Assembly: GCA_904846145.1 (NCBI GenBank)
Contig: CAJGZL010000001.1
Location: forward strand, 2,046,001 to 2,110,000
From: Psychrobacter immobilis
GTDB lineage: Bacteria; Pseudomonadota; Gammaproteobacteria; Pseudomonadales; Moraxellaceae
Direction of reading: 5' to 3'
DNA length: 64,000 nt
How positions within the stretch are numbered: position 1 is the stretch's first letter; each line of letters begins with the position of its first letter. Both the position numbers and the translations under genes were made by a program. Below, piece by piece: positions 19,001 to 28,218 of the stretch. Under the pieces are notes generated by a model. The model did no database searches, had not been told where the DNA came from, and saw only the letters and a program-made list of their open reading frames with translations.

Positions 19001-19833
19001 TTAAAGCCAACCGATAATGGTTTGGCATGGCGCACTGAGTTATAAAAGGCTTCAGCAGTTTGCCCCGATAACGTACGACCCGAAGCATCAGTAATCGTGC
19101 CTGATATCATAATCGGCAGCTCAAAACCGATATCAATAAAGACGCCTGTTACCGCAAAGATTGCCGCTTTGGCATTGAGCGTATCAAAGATAGTTTCGAT
19201 AAGAATAATATCGACACCTGCTTCTATCAACGCAAGTGTTGATTCGCGATAATTCAGCACCAGCTCATCAAAGGTGATATTACGAAAGGCAGGATCATTG
19301 ACATCAGGTGATAGCGAACAAGTACGCGAGGTTGGCCCAATGACGCCAGCGACAAAACGCGGTTTATCAGGATTCTGCGCAGTAAATTCATCAGCGGCCG
19401 CACGTGCAAGCTTTGCTGCGGTTTTATTGAGCTCAGGCACTAGATATTGCATATCATAGTCGGCCATCGACAGCCGTGTACCATTAAAGGTATTGGTCTC
19501 AATAATGTCAGCACCTGCCTCTAAGTGCGCCAGATGAATCTCTTTAATCATATGCGGCTGGGTTAGCACGAGCAGATCATTATTACCACGCACGTCTTGC
19601 TCGATATCAGCAAAGCGCTCACCGCGATAGTCCGACTCCTCCAGCTTATAATTCTGGATATGGGTGCCCATCGCCCCGTCAAGCATCAAAATTCGTTTTG
19701 CCATCTGCTCAGTAATACGCGCGCGTGCTGTCAGTTGTGCCTCTTTGAATGGGAACACCTCTGGCGGCGTCAATATAAAATCGTTAGGGCGAGAGTTATC
19801 GGTGGCAGGCACAGCCGTTATTGAATCAGTCAT
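16048..19833 (-). CDS. metH: Cobalamin-dependent methionine synthase (1261 aa)
   Basis: Transfers the methyl group of 5-methyltetrahydrofolate to homocysteine through cobalamin, in the cytoplasm. All four modules are present in order. The homocysteine domain has zinc ligands C279 (GFNCALGAD) and C342/C343 ([11 protein letters not shown]). The pterin-binding domain begins at [13 protein letters not shown]. The B12 domain has GDVHDIGKN, with H794 as lower cobalt ligand. The C-terminal reactivation domain contains the AdoMet segment [15 protein letters not shown]. Length is normal, with an N-terminal extension of ~30 residues relative to the E. coli enzyme (its C247 and C310/C311 fall at 279 and 342/343). 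It is a single gene with its own terminator. No cobalamin or SAM riboswitch was recognised upstream. Confidence 0.98.
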   Translation of the reverse strand: MTDSITAVPATDNSRPNDFILTPPEVFPFKEAQLTARARITEQMAKRILMLDGAMGTHIQNYKLEESDYRGERFADIEQDVRGNNDLLVLTQPHMIKEIHLAHLEAGADIIETNTFNGTRLSMADYDMQYLVPELNKTAAKLARAAADEFTAQNPDKPRFVAGVIGPTSRTCSLSPDVNDPAFRNITFDELVLNYRESTLALIEAGVDIILIETIFDTLNAKAAIFAVTGVFIDIGFELPIMISGTITDASGRTLSGQTAEAFYNSVRHAKPLSVGFNCALGADALRPHIQTLSNIANMYVSAHPNAGLPNEFGEYDESARETTALLEGFAKAGILNIVGGCCGTTPEHIRQIANMVANYPPRVIPEIAPACRLSGLEPFNITADSLFVNVGERTNVTGSKKFLRLIKTEAYNEALDVARDQVEGGAQIVDINMDEGMLDSKQAMIHFVNLVSGEPDISRVPLMIDSSKWDIIEEGLKRIQGKSVVNSISLKEGHAEFVERARLCMRYGAAIIVMAFDEDGQADTFERKTQICQRSYDVLVNEVGFPSEDIIFDPNIFAVATGITEHNNYGADFINATKWITDNLPNAMVSGGVSNVSFSFRGNPIREAINSVFLYHAIQNGLTMGIVNPVMLEIYDDIPVDAREAIEDVMLNRNQGESGQDATERLMTAAENYQDGGKKKDSTVDMTWREGTVEERIAHALVKGITTFIEADTKEAWEKYPKPLEVIEGPLMDGMNIVGDLFGAGKMFLPQVVKSARVMKQSVAWLNPYIEAEKVEGETKGKILMATVKGDVHDIGKNIVGVVLGCNGYDILDLGVMVPCEKILDMAISEKVDIIGLSGLITPSLDEMVYVAKQMQERGMTLPLMIGGATTSKAHTAVKVEPQYQNDGVIYVTDASRSVGVVTKLLSKENRQELIDETRAEYVKVRERLAKRQPKAAKLSYAESIEAGYKADWENYTPPVPNKLGQVIFDDYPIEKLIPFIDWTPFFISWGLAGKYPKILQDDVVGEAARDLFDNAEDMLKKMIDEKLVIAKGVFKIAPARRTGSDTVTVYDKAPTEGGSAEYQFEHLRQQSDKASGTPNYSLADFISPADAYTDYLGGFTVSMTGTEAIAEAYKTNGDDYNAIMVQALSDRLAEAFAEHLHKLIRTDYWGYLPEEELSNDELIKEKYIGIRPAPGYPACPEHTEKGKLFDWLGTVEAIGTTLTESYAMWPASSVSGFYYSHPESVYFNVGKISTDQLESYAQRKGWDMKTAEKWLNPNL

Positions 19834-20219
19834 AGGAAATAGCTTATATCGTCAGATTTAAAGGGGAGAGGGCTTAAATAATGAGCAACAAATACTGAAT
19901 ATTTTAGCATGGAATGATTAGTGAATAGGGACAACCTATAATCAATATTCGACTAATAAGTAATTCGTTAATAGTGTTTTATGTAAAGCATAGTGATCTA
20001 AGCTCTCTAATTAACAACTGTAGTTACATGGATATTACAAAAAGTAGCGTAATCACAAGATAACATCTTTACTTTGTATGTTAATTTAAGTTCAGAAGGA
20101 TAGCTCCTACATTAGCTTTACTTATAAATAGTTCAGTGATGAAGTCAATAATAGCTATGCGAGCTTGCTTTTATATCAAAAATTCTCGTAAGACTAATTT
20201 TTTTATCAAGGATATGATT
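19834..20219. other. Intergenic region between metH and the first fasciclin gene
   Basis: About 385 bp of A/T-rich sequence between divergent genes, expected to carry both promoters. An in-frame ATG at 20136 would add 28 unlikely residues to the fasciclin protein. I found no riboswitch-like structure or RNA gene. Confidence 0.4.
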
Positions 20220-20774
20220 ATGAAATTTACTAAAATTGCCACCATTGGAACGCTAGCACTTTCAATAGCTGGGCTATCTGCTTGTAATAACATGATGCCT
20301 ATGCAAAAAGCAGAAATGAAAGCGCCAATGCACAGTCAATCTATGGCTAAAATGAACATTGTGCAAGTTGCTCAAAGTAATCCTGATTTTTCAGTATTGG
20401 TTGAAGCAGTACAAGCAGCAGGATTAGGCAGCATGCTATCTGATCCTAATGGTCATTATACTGTGTTCGCTCCTACTAATGCTGCATTCATGCAAGCACT
20501 GCAAGAAACAGGAATGACTAAGGCTCAGTTATTTGCTAATAAGCCTTTATTAACTAAGATTCTAGCGGGTCATGTTGTTGATGGTGATATGGCAATGTAC
20601 GCCAAAGACGTCAAACCAGGTAGCGTTATGACGGCCAGTAACGATACTATCGTGATAACTCCGCAGATGATGGTGATGGATGAAAATGGTCGTACTGCTA
20701 AACTATTAAAGACAGATATAGCAGCCAACAATGGTGTCGTCCATGTTATCGATAAAGTACTATTACCAAAATAA
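20220..20774 (+). CDS. Fasciclin-domain lipoprotein 1 (184 aa)
   Basis: Lipoprotein signal with lipobox LSAC, a Met-rich linker (MMPMQKAEMKAPMHSQSMAKM), then one fasciclin (FAS1) domain of ~135 residues. The FAS1 boxes are clear: GHYTVFAPTNAAF, an internal ILAGHVVDG and the terminal GVVHVIDKVLLPK. FAS1 domains mediate adhesion or matrix contacts, and the role in bacteria is mostly unknown. The start at 20220 is chosen because it directly precedes the signal peptide and follows AAGGATATGATT. An upstream ATG at 20136 in the same frame would bury the signal. A paralogue follows 290 bp downstream. The many methionines suggest possible copper binding or oxidant scavenging, which is speculation. 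Confidence 0.88.
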   Translation: MKFTKIATIGTLALSIAGLSACNNMMPMQKAEMKAPMHSQSMAKMNIVQVAQSNPDFSVLVEAVQAAGLGSMLSDPNGHYTVFAPTNAAFMQALQETGMTKAQLFANKPLLTKILAGHVVDGDMAMYAKDVKPGSVMTASNDTIVITPQMMVMDENGRTAKLLKTDIAANNGVVHVIDKVLLPK

Positions 20775-20848
20775 ATAATATCTATACATTAGCTTATATT
20801 ACATAGGTCGAACATAAGTTAATATTTATGATAAGCTGATCTACTGGA

Positions 20849-20884
20849 TTGCCAATAATGAATGCTATCCTTATTGGCAATTTT
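20849..20884 (+). terminator. Terminator after fasciclin gene 1
   Basis: ATTGCCAATAA (20849-20859) pairs with TTATTGGCAAT (20870-20880/1) and is followed by TTTTG. It separates the two fasciclin genes into different transcription units. Confidence 0.75.
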
Positions 20885-21062
20885 GATATCTAACTCACTG
20901 TTCATGTTTAGTAATGCATGCATTGCTAGCCGTTATTCTTCACGAGTTACTTGCACAATGGCTGCTGGTATCTTTTTAATATTTTAAAGTTAATAGTTTA
21001 AAGTCAGAATGTTTATTTTTATTAATCGTTTGACTAATATTTAATTTCAAAAGGAAATATCT

Positions 21063-21665
21063 ATGTTTAAGAAGAGTTTATTATCGCTAGCAATCGCTAC
21101 AACAGCTTTAACTTTAGTTGCTTGTAATAATGCAGAAACTGTTGATCCTGTTGAGCCAGAAGTAACCACTGAAGAAGTCGTTGTTGAGCCAATGGCAGAA
21201 GCCGATCCAATGGTAGAAGCTGATCCTATGGCTGAAACTATGGCTACTCAAAGCATCGCAGAAATCGCGGCTGGTAATGAGAATCTAACTATTTTAACAG
21301 CAGCGCTTCAAGCAGCTGGCCTTGATACGATGATGATGGATGCTGGTACTTACACTGTATTCGCTCCTACTGATGATGCTTTCGCTCCTGTTTTAGAGAA
21401 GCTTGGCGTAACCAAAGAAGAGCTATTGGCTAATACTGACTTGTTGAAAAAAGTACTTCCTTATCATGTAGTACCTATGGTTGTTATGGCAGCTGATATT
21501 CCTTATGGTACTGATGTTGCTACCGTAAATGGTGCAACTATCAATATCAGCGATGCTAATGTCATCACTGATGCATCAGGCGGCACGGCTAACATTACTG
21601 GTACTGATATCATGGCAACTAACGGTGTTGTTCACACTATCGATGCCGTATTAATGCCTGAGTAA
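21063..21665 (+). CDS. Fasciclin-domain lipoprotein 2 (200 aa)
   Basis: Lipobox LVAC (C21), then a 40-residue acidic linker rich in Glu, Pro, Val and Met with the short repeat (V/M)EADPM, then one FAS1 domain (IAEIAAGNENLTIL, GTYTVFAPTDDAF, LPYHVVP, GVVHTIDAVLMPE). RBS AAAGGAAAT lies before the ATG. Compared with the upstream paralogue the domain is similar but the linker is acidic rather than Met/Lys-rich, so the two copies have specialised. It is probably outer-membrane anchored, facing the periplasm or the surface. No other neighbour hints at its role. Confidence 0.9.
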   Translation: MFKKSLLSLAIATTALTLVACNNAETVDPVEPEVTTEEVVVEPMAEADPMVEADPMAETMATQSIAEIAAGNENLTILTAALQAAGLDTMMMDAGTYTVFAPTDDAFAPVLEKLGVTKEELLANTDLLKKVLPYHVVPMVVMAADIPYGTDVATVNGATINISDANVITDASGGTANITGTDIMATNGVVHTIDAVLMPE

Positions 21666-21705
21666 TATCTAATCTAAGCAACATTCAGTAGTTAACACTG
21701 ATAAG

Positions 21706-21732
21706 AGCCCAGCCACTAACGCTGGGCTTTTT
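21706..21732 (+). terminator. Terminator after fasciclin gene 2
   Basis: AGCCCAGC (21706-21713) pairs with GCTGGGCT (from 21721) and is followed by TTTTTC, 40 bp after the stop codon. Confidence 0.9.
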
Positions 21733-21960
21733 CATGGCTGCTCAATTCTTTAAAATTAAGCTATCCATAGAGTATGCTCTGTGCATCGATCATTTGTCAT
21801 ATTGTTCTCTACTAGTAAAACACTACTGATAGCTACAGCTTTCCGTCTCGCTTTAAAAACTAATAATAGTCTTATCATTTGGCCTTGCATAATTAAAGAG
21901 TTTGTTAAACTTGCCTTAGACTCATTACACCTCCTCAATCATAAAAAATAGCAGACTGCA

Positions 21961-21992
21961 AAAAAGCCCGAGACTTTGGTCTCAGGCTTTTA
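21961..21992 (-). terminator. Terminator of the AGCS symporter gene
   Basis: On the minus strand AAGCCTGAGA pairs with TCTCGGGCTT and is followed by TTTT. The flanking A-run makes it usable in both directions. The 230 bp between this hairpin and the fasciclin terminator contain no supported gene. Confidence 0.88.
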
Positions 21993-22025
21993 ATGTTTTG
22001 TTAGGTTTAACTATTTAAGCTTAAA

Positions 22026-23588
22026 TTATACTCTAGGCTCTTTACGTAGCACTTCCTTCTCTTGCAAAGCGACTTCAGCAGCATGACGCTCTTCCCAATA
22101 AGTTGCGTTCTTGATACCGAATTTCTTAGGATCAAAGACGAATCTCTTGGCAGTCGTACCACCACCCGCTTTTAGCTGGGCTTCGTAATCTCGTAAGATG
22201 TCGATAGCAGGACGGGCAACAAAGAAGATCACGAGGATACCAACAATGTTGAGCCAAGCCATTAAGCCAACACCAACATCGCCAAGTCCCCAAATATAAC
22301 CCGCTGAGTTAAGACCACCATAAGCGACCATAAACATGATAACAAGCTTGACAACAAACTGACCTGCTTTGCTAGCGCCTTTACCCATAGAGCGAGTAAG
22401 GTAAGAGATGTTGACCTCAGCGATGTAGTAGTAAGCCAAGATTGTCGTAAAGGCAAAGAAGAATACTGCTATCGCAATAAAGGTATTACCAAACTGACCG
22501 TAGACTGATTCCATCGCCATCTGCGTAAATGAAGGTGAGTTAATCTCAACAGTCGCCGCTACGTTTTGGACTAAGAACTGACCATCAGCAAGTTCACCTT
22601 GGATATTGTACATGCCTGTAGATAAGATCATAAAGGCAGTAGCAGAACAAACAAGTAACGTATCAACATAGACTGAGAACGCTTGTACTAGCCCTTGCTG
22701 TGCTGGATGATCGACCGCTGCAGCTGCTGCTGCGTGAGGACCTGTACCTTGACCTGCTTCGTTTGAGTAAATACCACGCTTAACACCCCAACCGATAGCA
22801 GCACCAAAACCTGCTTGAGCAGTGAAAGCGTCACCAACGATTGCACCAAGCACTTCTGGAACGGCACTAAAGTTTGCGAACATGATAAATAGTGCTAGAA
22901 CGATATAGCCTACTGCCATAAAAGGAACAGCATATTCAGTAAAGGTAGCGATACGCTTGATACCACCAAAGATAATGAAGGCTAATACCAATAAGATAAT
23001 ACCAAGGGCGATAACACGAGTAGTACCCGTCTCAATCCCCATGAAGTTCATGACTGACCCTTCACCAGCGACCTGTGCTACCGCGTTGATAACGCCGTTG
23101 GCCTGTACACCAGGTAGGAACACACCACAAGCAATGATTGAGGATATAGCAAATAAAATACCATACCATTTTTGACCCAGCGCTCGCTCGAAGTAATAAG
23201 CAGGACCACCACGATACTCGCCCGTGACCACGTCACGCTCTTTATAAATCTGACCTAAGGTAGATTCTACATAAGCGGTTGATGCGCCCAAAAATGCTAC
23301 AATCCACATCCAGAATACGGCACCTGGACCACCAAAACCAATGGCAGCGGCAACACCTGCGATGTTACCCATACCGACACGACCTGCTAGAGAGACTGCT
23401 AATGCCTGAAAAGATGAGATACCATCATTATCAGGTTTTCCTTTAAATAGCAGACGTATCATTTCGCCGAATAGACGAACTTGCACGAAGCGGGTCATAA
23501 TTGAATAAAACAGACCGGCACCCAAGCATAAATAAATTAATGCTGGGCTCCAAATAATATTGTTCGCTAAATTGACTAAACCTTCCAT
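22026..23588 (-). CDS. Alanine or glycine:cation symporter, AGCS family (520 aa)
   Basis: A polytopic inner-membrane transporter that takes up small neutral amino acids with sodium (family knowledge). Family segments include LAGRVGMGNIAGVAAAIGFGGPGAVFWMW near residues 65-95, EYRGGPAYYFERALG, and GVKRGIYSNEAGQGTGPHAAAAA, the AGCS signature region. About ten to eleven hydrophobic segments are visible. The C-terminal ~60 residues are charged and cytoplasmic. Length is slightly above the usual 450-500. It is monocistronic with its own terminator. Substrate (alanine or glycine) cannot be decided from sequence. Confidence 0.95.
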   Translation of the reverse strand: MEGLVNLANNIIWSPALIYLCLGAGLFYSIMTRFVQVRLFGEMIRLLFKGKPDNDGISSFQALAVSLAGRVGMGNIAGVAAAIGFGGPGAVFWMWIVAFLGASTAYVESTLGQIYKERDVVTGEYRGGPAYYFERALGQKWYGILFAISSIIACGVFLPGVQANGVINAVAQVAGEGSVMNFMGIETGTTRVIALGIILLVLAFIIFGGIKRIATFTEYAVPFMAVGYIVLALFIMFANFSAVPEVLGAIVGDAFTAQAGFGAAIGWGVKRGIYSNEAGQGTGPHAAAAAAVDHPAQQGLVQAFSVYVDTLLVCSATAFMILSTGMYNIQGELADGQFLVQNVAATVEINSPSFTQMAMESVYGQFGNTFIAIAVFFFAFTTILAYYYIAEVNISYLTRSMGKGASKAGQFVVKLVIMFMVAYGGLNSAGYIWGLGDVGVGLMAWLNIVGILVIFFVARPAIDILRDYEAQLKAGGGTTAKRFVFDPKKFGIKNATYWEERHAAEVALQEKEVLRKEPRV

Positions 23589-24326
23589 ATCTATATTCCT
23601 TTAACTGTCTCAAATTGGATACGCTCAGTGAAGATACCTATTCTTCATTGAAGCATACCGATGAGTATGGATATCAGTTGTCTGTATTTGTCCGCTAAGC
23701 TTTAGTATTATCTTGTTTACCATGTCGATAAAAACTTGAGCTGCAGGGCAATTCCTTTTGCCGTAATAGTCACAATAACGCAGGGTTATCAACAAGCTAT
23801 AATACTTTAAAACATCATAAACTAATGTCTTAAAACATCATGCGATAATAATAATCCTGTTAAAAGCTAATGCATAACGCTAATAATGATATCTAAATCT
23901 AATCTACAAATAGCAATATGAATCTATGAGTATTAAATATGTTATCAATTACTTACTAAATGTATGTGAACCATACGGCTACGTAACTGCAATTTGCCAT
24001 AATTTCAATGTAATTGCTAGGTATTTTTTTGATTCATCAGTCTCAAAGCTAGTAAAATTGAGCTAATTAGATAAATGTAGAGTAATTCAACTGTATTGGT
24101 ATTTACTCAAATTGCAAATAGGCAGAATCTGCTTCTTTTGTCTTTAAGACAAACTATGAAGTTGTATTTTGTAACGGTGAATTGTAAAACAGCCGCCATA
24201 TCGTCATTATTATCACCATATACGCAGTCTGAGTGTTATTTGCTACAAGCTATCACTGCATACTGAATAATATTTTATAAAACGACTTATTTATCTGTTT
24301 ATAGTTATTTATTAGGAGAAACCTAT
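23589..24326. other. Long intergenic region between the symporter and lemA
   Basis: About 740 bp without a supported gene, between divergent genes. It is A/T-rich. The 12-mer TTAAAACATCAT occurs twice about 28 bp apart near 23810-23850. RBS AGGAGAAA lies before lemA. I saw no tRNA, riboswitch or clear small RNA. The size is unusual for this compact genome. Confidence 0.4.
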
Positions 24327-24938
24327 ATGATATCGAAATCTATCGTAAAACCCATGCTGCTATCAGCAGTATTAGCGACCTCTACTATCGGCCTGAGCGG
24401 CTGTGGCTATAACAATCTACAAGCGCAAGATGAGCAAGTGACGGCTTCTTGGTCAGAGGTGGTCAACCAGTATCAGCGCCGTGATGATTTAGTGCCTAAC
24501 TTGGTCAAAGTCGTCAAGCAGTATGCCGATCAAGAGCAAGAAGTATTTACTGGTGTGGCTCAAGCGCGCTCACAAGCAGGGGGTATTACTATAACGCCAG
24601 AGCTGCTCAACGATCCGCAAGCGATGGAGCGTTATGCTGAGGCGCAGCAGCAGATGACAGGTGCTTTATCACGTCTAATGGCGGTGTCTGAGCGTTATCC
24701 TGATCTTAAGTCAGACGCGCTATTTCAAGACCTGCAAGCACAGTTAGAAGGCACGGAGAACCGCATCGCTGTCGCGCGTAACCGCTATATTCAAGAGGTA
24801 CAGGGCTATAATACTACGGTACGTCAGTTCCCAACTAATATCACCGCTAAAGTATTCGGTATGGATGCTAAGCCGAACTTTAGCGTAGCTGATGAAGAGG
24901 CTATCTCCACCGCTCCTGACGTTGAATTTGGTGAGTAG
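24327..24938 (+). CDS. LemA family lipoprotein (203 aa)
   Basis: Signal with lipobox LSGC, followed by the LemA domain: YNNLQAQDEQVTASWSEVVNQYQRR, DLVPNLVKVVKQYADQE and AVARNRYIQEVQGYNTTVRQFP. LemA proteins are helical bundles anchored in the membrane and are often encoded with TPM-domain proteins, as here. The cluster continues with two TPM genes, at 25118 and 26439. The gene is preceded by a strong Shine-Dalgarno sequence, AGGAGAA. The biochemical role of the family is unsettled. Confidence 0.93.
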   Translation: MISKSIVKPMLLSAVLATSTIGLSGCGYNNLQAQDEQVTASWSEVVNQYQRRDDLVPNLVKVVKQYADQEQEVFTGVAQARSQAGGITITPELLNDPQAMERYAEAQQQMTGALSRLMAVSERYPDLKSDALFQDLQAQLEGTENRIAVARNRYIQEVQGYNTTVRQFPTNITAKVFGMDAKPNFSVADEEAISTAPDVEFGE

Positions 24939-25117
24939 CTTTTTGCATAATAGCGAGATGAGCATAAGAGCAGATAAAGCATGGTTTTGTCTGCTTTGCT
25001 GATAATGCGGTAGGCTTTACTCATTATCGATAAGTTTGCTGTATTTTCTAGTAGGAATAACTAATTATAATTTTAAGGTACTGATTTTAAGTGCTGATAT
25101 TAGGTGGTAGAGAGCAG

Positions 25118-26323
25118 ATGACCAATTCAAAAGCAATCGCAGCAGCCTTACTTCTAACGCTTAGCGCTACTAGTATGACGGCGCTACATGCTGCATCGAA
25201 TGACGTTGCTGTTGCTGCCGCTAATGATATCGCCAGTGGCAGTAACGAGCAAAATCGCAGTGTCGAGGACTTAATTGCTATCGCCAAAGCGGGCGAGAAC
25301 AATGAGGCGATCAATGATGCGGTGCTGGGTAATGAAGCGATTAACGAAGCTATTTTAGGTAACGATGCCTTAGGCAACGATTCGATTAACCCAAATGCGC
25401 GCTCAGAGGCTAATAACAGTGCTACGACCAATCAAGCGCCTGTTACTTCTAGTGCTACTGGTGTTGACGTGGACAAATTGATTCTCAATAGTCCAGTCGT
25501 CGATCAAGCCAATATCTTAAATCCACAACAAAAGCAGCGCTTAGAGGCGCAGCTACAAGGTATCTATCGTCAGGGCTTAGCACAAGCGGCTGTCGTCATT
25601 GTACCGACGACTAGCGGTACACCTATCTTTGACTACTCTCTACAAGCCGCTGAGAAGTGGCAGTTAGGCGAGGCGGATACTGACGATGGCTTGCTGATTG
25701 TGGTCGCTGTCAATGATCGAGATATGTACATCTTAACGGGTTATGGTCTAGAGGGCGTATTACCTGATGGTGCCTTGAACCGTATCATTCGTGAAGATAT
25801 TACTCCTTATTTTAAGCCTGAAAACGGCAGTCGCTACTTTGAGGGCATATCTAACGGTATTAGCCAGATCGAAGCGCGCTTGACCGCAGATCCAGAGATA
25901 TTAGCGCAAGCCGATGCTCAAGCCGCTGAGCGTGCTCAAAATCAAAACGACATTGGTGATAGCCCATCGCCTGTCTTCTTATTCGTAATGGCTATGGTAT
26001 TCGGTAACTTCATTACCAGTATTTTTGGGCGGATATTTGGCTCTATTTTGACCGCTGGCGCCTTTTTTGTGGGATCTTTAGCATTAGGCGGTGGCCTTTT
26101 TATGACCATTATTATGGCTATCTTCCTGTGGTTATTCTTAATTTCACGAGGTTCAGGTGGCGGTAGAGGTGGTGGGAAAGGCGGACGTGGCGGCGGTGGG
26201 ATGATATTCCTCCCAGGTGGTGGCTCTAGCGGTGGCGGCTTCGGCGGCGGTGGATTTGGTGGTGGCGGCTTCGGTGGCGGCGGTGGTGGTTTCGGTGGCG
26301 GTGGTGCTGGTGGCTCTTGGTAG
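25118..26323 (+). CDS. TPM-domain protein with Gly-rich tail, YgcG-like (401 aa)
   Basis: A cleavable signal peptide (MTNSKAIAAALLLTLSATSMTALHA) is followed by an Asn/Ala/Glu-rich linker with near repeats (NEAINDAVLG, NEAINEAILG). Next comes a TPM domain (VVDQANILNPQQKQRLEAQL, AAVVIVPTTSG, ADTDDGLLIVVAVNDRDMYILTGYGLEGVLPD). Then two hydrophobic segments and a C-terminal tail made almost only of Gly with Ser and Phe (GGGFGGGGFGGG type). Start at 25118 is chosen over the in-frame GTG at 25091 because the signal peptide begins there. The family is usually paired with LemA, as here, and is likely at the cytoplasmic membrane with the TPM domain outside. Confidence 0.92.
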   Translation: MTNSKAIAAALLLTLSATSMTALHAASNDVAVAAANDIASGSNEQNRSVEDLIAIAKAGENNEAINDAVLGNEAINEAILGNDALGNDSINPNARSEANNSATTNQAPVTSSATGVDVDKLILNSPVVDQANILNPQQKQRLEAQLQGIYRQGLAQAAVVIVPTTSGTPIFDYSLQAAEKWQLGEADTDDGLLIVVAVNDRDMYILTGYGLEGVLPDGALNRIIREDITPYFKPENGSRYFEGISNGISQIEARLTADPEILAQADAQAAERAQNQNDIGDSPSPVFLFVMAMVFGNFITSIFGRIFGSILTAGAFFVGSLALGGGLFMTIIMAIFLWLFLISRGSGGGRGGGKGGRGGGGMIFLPGGGSSGGGFGGGGFGGGGFGGGGGGFGGGGAGGSW

Positions 26324-26438
26324 CGACTATCTATTTTGCCATCTTGCTATAGCAGCTATTTTAGCGACTTTGGTTTAGCTGCTTTGGATTAATATTTAGA
26401 CTGATAACGTAATTTGCTTTTATTTTGAGGAATACCCA

Positions 26439-26969
26439 ATGGAATCACTGCGCACGCAGACCACAACGACCAGCTTTTCACGCTGGTGGCGGCAAGTGCT
26501 TTTCGTACCGCTGTTGCATAGTAGATGGATCACCACAGAGACTCGCCAACGGTTAAGTGCCAAGGTGACCGAGGCTGAGCGCGGTCATCGTGGCGAGGTT
26601 TTTTTGGTCATAGAAAATCATCTACCGATCAGTAGTGCCTATTATAGTAGTGCGCATGATCGTGCGGTTGAGCTATTTAGTCACTGCCGCGTTTGGGATA
26701 CCGAAGAGAACACTGGGGTTTTGGTCTACGTTAATGTCTGTGAGCACTATTTGGATATCGTCGCTGATCGGGGCATCAATGCGCATGTCAGCCCTACGGT
26801 GTGGCAGGCGATGTGCGATAAAGCCATTGCAGGTATTGCCAACAAAAACACCGAAGATAGCTTAACGGACTTGCTAGATGAGATTGGACAGCTATTGCGT
26901 CATTATTATCATCTAGAGGATGATCCAGCAGGTAATGAGCTGTCTGACACTGTGCTTTATATCAAGTAA
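26439..26969 (+). CDS. Second TPM-domain protein (176 aa)
   Basis: A TPM domain without signal peptide: EAERGHRGEVFLVIE, RAVELFSHCRVWDTEENTGVLVYVNVCEHYLDIVADRGI and DLLDEIGQLLRHYY. This short, soluble form commonly accompanies the LemA and YgcG-like genes. RBS TGAGGAATACCC precedes the ATG. It is the last gene of the cluster; a tandem repeat and a MITE follow directly. The product may act on the cytoplasmic side while its larger relative acts outside, which is inference. Confidence 0.9.
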   Translation: MESLRTQTTTTSFSRWWRQVLFVPLLHSRWITTETRQRLSAKVTEAERGHRGEVFLVIENHLPISSAYYSSAHDRAVELFSHCRVWDTEENTGVLVYVNVCEHYLDIVADRGINAHVSPTVWQAMCDKAIAGIANKNTEDSLTDLLDEIGQLLRHYYHLEDDPAGNELSDTVLYIK

Positions 26970-27014
26970 GTACCACAAAACTAAGTACCACAAAACTAAG
27001 CATCATAAAACAAA
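26970..27014. repeat. Short tandem repeat, 15 bp x 2 plus a degenerate third unit
   Basis: GTACCACAAAACTAA occurs twice head to tail (26970-26984 and 26985-26999), followed by GCATCATAAAACAAA. It starts at the last base of the TPM gene region and precedes the MITE. Confidence 0.8.
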
Positions 27015-27039
27015 TAACGCATATTAGATAAAAATTTAT

Positions 27040-27171
27040 GGTGGTGTATCAAAAAGTATGCTGATTAGTTTTTGAACAATTTTTGAAGCCTTGAAAGCCC
27101 TATAGAATCAGAAAACTTAGCATAGATTTCTCATTGACTTTTATCGCCAGCATACTTTTTAGAACACCACC
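27040..27171. mobile_element. MITE, 132 bp, non-coding, with 8-bp target duplication
   Basis: The terminal inverted repeats begin GGTGGTGT and share AAAAAGTATGCTG (left end from 27040, right end up to 27171, two or three mismatches in ~24 bp). The direct repeat AAATTTAT flanks it exactly (27032-27039 and 27172-27179). The inside codes for nothing. An 8-bp duplication and GG-starting ends fit several DDE families (for example IS1595 or IS4 types), so the parent transposase cannot be named. It ends 24 bp before the adenine deaminase start, so it must have separated or replaced that gene's promoter. Confidence 0.9.
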
Positions 27172-27195
27172 AAATTTATAAAAGGCGAAGATATC

Positions 27196-28191
27196 ATGAT
27201 TGAGCTTATCAAACGACTGCCAAAAGCCGAACTGCATCTGCATATTGAAGGTTCACTAGAACCTGAGTTGATGTTTAGATTGGCCAAAAAAAATAACGTT
27301 ACTATTCCTTATGAGTCTGTTGAAGAAGTACGCGCGGCTTATGACTTTACGAATTTGCAGAGCTTTTTGGATATCTATTATGCTGGGGCAAAGGTTCTGA
27401 TCACCCAAGACGATTTTTATGATTTGACTTGGGAATATGTCCTAAAATGTGTAGAGAATAACATCGTCCATACGGAAATATTCTTTGATCCGCAAACTCA
27501 TACCGAAAGAGGCATTGAGTTTGCTACTGTTATTAACGGTATCAAGCAAGCGCTAGCCGATGCCGAAAAACAATATGGTATTACCTCGGCTATTATTATG
27601 TGTTTTTTGCGGCATTTATCACAAGAGGAAGCTTTTGCCACCTTTGAGCAGGCCCTAGAGTTTAAAGATGATATTATCGGCGTTGGGCTTGATTCAGCAG
27701 AATTAGACAATCCACCATCGAAATTTACCGAAGTGTTTAAAGCGGCTAAGGATAAGGGCTTTAAGTTGGTCGCTCATGCTGGCGAGGAAGCGGATTATTC
27801 TTATATTTATGAGGCACTAGACTTACTAGATATCGAGCGTATTGATCACGGTGTCCAGTCTATTAATAGCCCAGAGCTGATGCAGCGCCTCAAAGACGAG
27901 CAAATACCATTGACCGTCTGCCCGAACTCCAATATAGAGCTAAAAGTATTTGACAGCTATGATGAGCATAATATCAAAGAGCTGCTGGACTACGGTCTAA
28001 ATGTCAGCGTCAACTCTGATGATCCTGCTTATTTCAAAGGCTATATGAATCAGAACTTTATTAACTTGTATGAGAACATAGACCTTTCAGAAGCGGATGT
28101 GATCAAGCTAGTAAAAAACTCATTTCGCTCAGCGTTTATCAGCGATGAGCTAAAAGCCAGTTATTTAGCCCAAGTAGATGCTGTGGTATAG
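27196..28191 (+). CDS. Adenine deaminase (adenosine deaminase-like family, 331 aa)
   Basis: A metal-dependent amidohydrolase that converts adenine to hypoxanthine and ammonia in purine salvage. Metal ligands are visible in HLHIEGSLEP (H14, H16), VAHAGEEA (His plus catalytic Glu) and VNSDDPAYF. The sequence closely follows the bacterial adenine deaminases of the Pseudomonas PA0148 type as I remember them (YAGAKVLITQDDFYDLTWEY, FFDPQTHTERGI, VGLDSAELDNPPSKF) rather than classical adenosine deaminase. RBS AAAGGCGAAG precedes the ATG, and the MITE lies immediately upstream. Confidence 0.88.
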   Translation: MIELIKRLPKAELHLHIEGSLEPELMFRLAKKNNVTIPYESVEEVRAAYDFTNLQSFLDIYYAGAKVLITQDDFYDLTWEYVLKCVENNIVHTEIFFDPQTHTERGIEFATVINGIKQALADAEKQYGITSAIIMCFLRHLSQEEAFATFEQALEFKDDIIGVGLDSAELDNPPSKFTEVFKAAKDKGFKLVAHAGEEADYSYIYEALDLLDIERIDHGVQSINSPELMQRLKDEQIPLTVCPNSNIELKVFDSYDEHNIKELLDYGLNVSVNSDDPAYFKGYMNQNFINLYENIDLSEADVIKLVKNSFRSAFISDELKASYLAQVDAVV

Positions 28192-28218
28192 CACTGTTTG
28201 ATGCTCTCTTTGTGGTCA

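Noticed and set aside
19834..20219. Cobalamin riboswitch before metH
   Set aside because: No B12-box-like sequence or large structured leader is visible on the metH strand.
21756..21938. Open frame of 60 codons on the minus strand between two terminators
   Set aside because: No ribosome site, no recognisable domain, and it lies between two strong terminators.
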